A stretch of 64,000 nt of DNA, taken from NCBI RefSeq assembly GCF_000381545.1, contig NZ_KB906683.1, forward strand, positions 1-64,000, written 5' to 3'. This DNA is from Rhodonellum psychrophilum GCM71 = DSM 17998. Lineage in GTDB: Bacteria; Bacteroidota; Bacteroidia; Cytophagales; Cyclobacteriaceae. Of the stretch, positions 61,535-64,000 are shown in pieces (position 1 is the stretch's first letter; each line of letters begins with the position of its first letter). The translations under genes and the position numbers were made by a program. The notes below the pieces were generated by a model, which searched no databases, was not told the DNA's origin, and saw nothing but the letters and a program-made list of their open reading frames with translations.

Positions 61535-61694
61535 AACCCAAGAAATCTGCATGAATTTTCCCAATGGGGTTGATACAGGAAGAAAATCAGCGTATTTGGA
61601 GAATAAGGGGTGAGGTCGGAAACCGTAATCAGATGACTGATTTTTAAGCAATTTCAGGAAGGAATGGAATTGACAATGTATAGTGTGGGTTTAA
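61533..61694 (+). repeat. Dispersed intergenic repeat, copy C (short form)
   Basis: Left end TTAACCCAAGAAATCTGCAT, CCCAATGGG hairpin, GATACAGGAAGAAAATCAG, then GACTGATTTTTAAGCAATTT and right end AATGTATAGTGTGGGTTTAA. The TTAACCC and GGGTTTAA ends are intact inverted repeats. It starts in the T-tract of the upstream terminator. About 162 bp. Confidence 0.88.
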
Positions 61695-61812
61695 GGGTCA
61701 CTTTCTTACCACTTAAGAATCCCATTTGCCCTAAAGAATAATTCCTTAGCCATATGCCAAAATTTGGGTAATTTCAAGCCTTGATTCTAAAATTCGATCC
61801 GTTGGCTGTGAC

Positions 61813-64000
61813 ATGAAAAAGTTTCTCCCCCTCATTTTTTTGATCCTTTTACATGTGAATGGCTTTTCTCAAGTCCTTTTTGTATCCGACCAAGAGACGG
61901 GACAACCTTTGGCATTTGTCAGCATTTCCCACTTGACCAGCAAACGCTTCAGCACCACAGATCAGGCTGGAAAAGCGGATATATCAAGTTTCCGGGGTTT
62001 GGATCAAATCGAAATCAGGCTTTTTGGTTACAAAGCCCAAAAATTGAATTACACGGATTTGGAACAACAAAAATTCCTTGTCCACCTCCTTCCTTCACAG
62101 ATCACCCTTCATCAAGCAATCGTATCTGCCTCCAGTTGGAGTCAGTCCAGGCAGGAAATCCCGGCCCGTGTCACCCGCATTTCCAAAGAAGAAACCGCGC
62201 TGCGAAACCCCCAAACAGCGGCGGATCTTCTGGGAATTTCCGGAGATGTATTCATTCAAAAGAGCCAACAAGGAGGAGGAAGCCCCATGATCCGTGGATT
62301 TTCGACCAACCGCTTGCTATATACCATCGACGGAGTAAGAATGAACACCGCCATATTCAGAAGCGGAAATATCCAGAATGTCATTTCCTTGGATCCTTTC
62401 GCCACGGAAAGTACCGACATTTATTTTGGCCCAGGTGCCATCATCTATGGAAGTGACGCCATAGGTGCGGTCATGAGCTTCCAAACTTTGACGCCAAGGT
62501 TATCGGACACAAACATGCTCAAGGTTTCCGGAAGTGCCGTACTGAGAGCCTCCTCTGCCAACCAAGAAAAAACAGGGCACGTTGATGTGGCAGTGGGAGG
62601 GGAAAAATGGGCTTCCGTAACCAGTTTCAGCAGCAACAATTTCGGAGATCTTAAGATGGGAAAACATGGACCCGAGGAGTATCTCAGACCCAATTTTGTG
62701 CAAAGAATAGAAAACAGAGATGAAATCGTTCTGAACAAAAATCCCCGGATCCAAAACCCAAGCGGATACTCTCAAGTAAATTTGATGCAAAAAGTCAGGT
62801 TTAAACCCAATGAAGCTTGGGACTTCAGGTATGGTTTTCACTATTCGGAAAGCTCTTCCTATTCCAGGTATGACCGCCACATCCGCTTTCGCGCAAACGG
62901 TCTACCCCGAAGTGCAGAATGGAGTTATGGTCCACAAACATGGATGATGCATCATTTGCAGGCGGCTTATGAAGGCGAAACAAAACTTTTCGATCAATTG
63001 ACGGTACGGCTTGCCCGCCAAGATTTTGAAGAGAGTAGGATTGACAGGAATTTCAATGATCCCATCAGAAGGATACGATTGGAAGAAGTGGTCGCTTTAT
63101 CCGCCAATATCGATTTCTTCAAAAATGTCGGTGAAAGGGCAAAGCTCTATTACGGATTTGAAAGCATCAGGAATGCGGTGGATTCGAGAGGGACGGATGA
63201 AAATATCGATATGGGCACCAAGGTCACAGGCCCAGCCCGATATCCCATTTCGGATTGGTCTTCCCATGCTGCCTATGCCACCTACCAACAAAAAATCTCG
63301 AAAAATTCATTGATCCAAGGAGGGTTGAGGTACAATCAGTTTATCCTGAATGCTGATTTCAGCAATAACATGCCCTTTTACCCCCTACCCTTCGAAACCG
63401 CCGCGATCAACAAAGGGGCCGTCACTGCGAGTATGGGATGGGTATTCAATCCCACTGACAAATGGATGATGCATGTAAATGCCTCCACAGGGTTTCGTTC
63501 TCCAAATGTGGATGATATCGGAAAAATCTTCGATTCCGAACCGGGAACAGTCTTGGTCCCCAACCCAAACTTGGACGCTGAATATGCCTACAATGCGGAA
63601 TTGAATGTAGGGAAGGTTTTTGGAGAAAATGTGATGCTGGACTTGACCGCCTATTATACCCTGTTGGACAATGCGATCGTAAGAAGGGATTTTTTGCTCA
63701 ATGGCCAGGACAGTATTCTGTATGATGGCGAACTGAGCAGAGTATTTGCGCTCCAAAATGCAGCATTCGCAAGGATTTATGGTCTTCAGGCCGCCCTGGA
63801 AATCAAACTTCCCCAAGGGTTCACCTTTATCACCCGGCTCAATTATCAAAAGGGAACAGAGGAAACCGACGATGGTATCCAAAACCCCTCTAGGCATGCT
63901 CCTCCCCTATTTGGTTCAGCACGCTTGGAATACAAAAGAAAAAAACTGCGGTTGGAGGGATATACCGAATTTTCGGGAAAAATGGATTTCAACCAACTTC
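61813..64000 (+). CDS. TonB-dependent receptor, partial (runs off the window)
   Basis: 729 codons are visible and the frame stays open at the right edge. Signal peptide (about 1-20, FLPLIFLILLHVNGFS-QV), then a short carboxypeptidase-regulatory-like domain (about 21-100), then the TonB plug (about 115-225: IPARVTRISKEETALRNPQT, GGSPMIRGFSTNRLLYTIDG, IYFGPGAIIYGSDAIGAVMS) and barrel strands. The plug style (RGFSTNRLLYTIDGVRMN) resembles haem/haemoglobin or iron-siderophore receptors of the HmuR/HutA kind, but the ligand cannot be settled without the full sequence. It lies behind repeat copy C, 338 nt after the SQR-like gene. Confidence 0.92.
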   Translation, partial: MKKFLPLIFLILLHVNGFSQVLFVSDQETGQPLAFVSISHLTSKRFSTTDQAGKADISSFRGLDQIEIRLFGYKAQKLNYTDLEQQKFLVHLLPSQITLHQAIVSASSWSQSRQEIPARVTRISKEETALRNPQTAADLLGISGDVFIQKSQQGGGSPMIRGFSTNRLLYTIDGVRMNTAIFRSGNIQNVISLDPFATESTDIYFGPGAIIYGSDAIGAVMSFQTLTPRLSDTNMLKVSGSAVLRASSANQEKTGHVDVAVGGEKWASVTSFSSNNFGDLKMGKHGPEEYLRPNFVQRIENRDEIVLNKNPRIQNPSGYSQVNLMQKVRFKPNEAWDFRYGFHYSESSSYSRYDRHIRFRANGLPRSAEWSYGPQTWMMHHLQAAYEGETKLFDQLTVRLARQDFEESRIDRNFNDPIRRIRLEEVVALSANIDFFKNVGERAKLYYGFESIRNAVDSRGTDENIDMGTKVTGPARYPISDWSSHAAYATYQQKISKNSLIQGGLRYNQFILNADFSNNMPFYPLPFETAAINKGAVTASMGWVFNPTDKWMMHVNASTGFRSPNVDDIGKIFDSEPGTVLVPNPNLDAEYAYNAELNVGKVFGENVMLDLTAYYTLLDNAIVRRDFLLNGQDSILYDGELSRVFALQNAAFARIYGLQAALEIKLPQGFTFITRLNYQKGTEETDDGIQNPSRHAPPLFGSARLEYKRKKLRLEGYTEFSGKMDFNQL

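Noticed and set aside
12160-61694. Repeats considered as a CRISPR array
   Set aside because: Copies are 160-230 bp, kilobases apart and lack unique 30-40 bp spacers or cas genes.
12160-61694. Repeats considered as tRNA or rRNA fragments
   Set aside because: No T-loop (GGTTCGAATCC-like), D-loop or acceptor-stem arrangement fits, and no CCA end is seen.

Overview
The window looks like chromosome of a Bacteroidota member, probably order Cytophagales (Cyclobacteriaceae-like: Algoriphagus, Belliella and relatives). This is inferred from gene content (SusC/SusD pair, TonB-linked barrels, FG-GAP/ASPIC-UnbV lipoproteins, GldN-free housekeeping islands, LytS/LytTR pair), from TAnnTTTG-type -7 promoter elements, from weak or absent Shine-Dalgarno sequences, and from moderate-to-low GC with AT-rich gaps. 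No rRNA, tRNA, CRISPR array, prophage or recognisable transposase gene was seen.

Layout. 1-1061: start of a secreted Ig-repeat protein that runs off the left edge. 2-10.9 kb: housekeeping genes prs, rplY/ctc, pth, then a SAM-I riboswitch and metZ, then pgi and acnA. 11-17.7 kb: an endonuclease/exonuclease/phosphatase-fold membrane protein, the mlaE-mlaF-mlaD lipid-transport operon, a lone response regulator, a DUF389 membrane protein and a secreted YciI-like protein. 18-24.8 kb: an AddB-like and an AddA-like recombination nuclease/helicase pair, with a small toxin-antitoxin module between them whose ParE-like toxin carries a one-base frameshift. 25-35.7 kb: a YdiJ-like FAD/Fe-S dehydrogenase, YdcF, a CBS protein, a cytochrome c/FG-GAP lipoprotein, the aspG-cutC-maa operon and a creatininase-family protein. 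36-45 kb: a probable uptake locus (SusC, SusD and a 1173-residue FG-GAP/ASPIC-UnbV lipoprotein) headed by a perfect LacI-type palindrome. 45.7-53.7 kb: a TPR/OmpA-like lipoprotein, PspC-like protein, glycosyltransferase, YbaB, hisS, a 47-residue basic protein, YfcE-type phosphoesterase, rhodanese and pdhB. 54-64 kb: an outer-membrane barrel protein divergent from a LytS/LytTR two-component pair, guanine deaminase, a small lipoprotein, an SQR-like oxidoreductase and the first part of a TonB-dependent receptor.

The most notable thing not explained by genes is a dispersed intergenic repeat family, about 170 bp (short form) or 230 bp (long form), with eight copies plus one inverted composite of two ends in 64 kb. 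Copies share terminal inverted repeats (TTAACCC at the left, CGGGTTTAA at the right, each followed inward by a TGCAT box), a conserved internal block (GAAACTGCAAGAAAATCAG) and a small hairpin whose stem is kept while its bases change. They encode nothing and are found between genes, often against a terminator hairpin. They look like miniature inverted-repeat elements, or a structured element that has spread as one.

All coordinates and motifs were read by eye. Family names come from recognised motifs and not from database searches.
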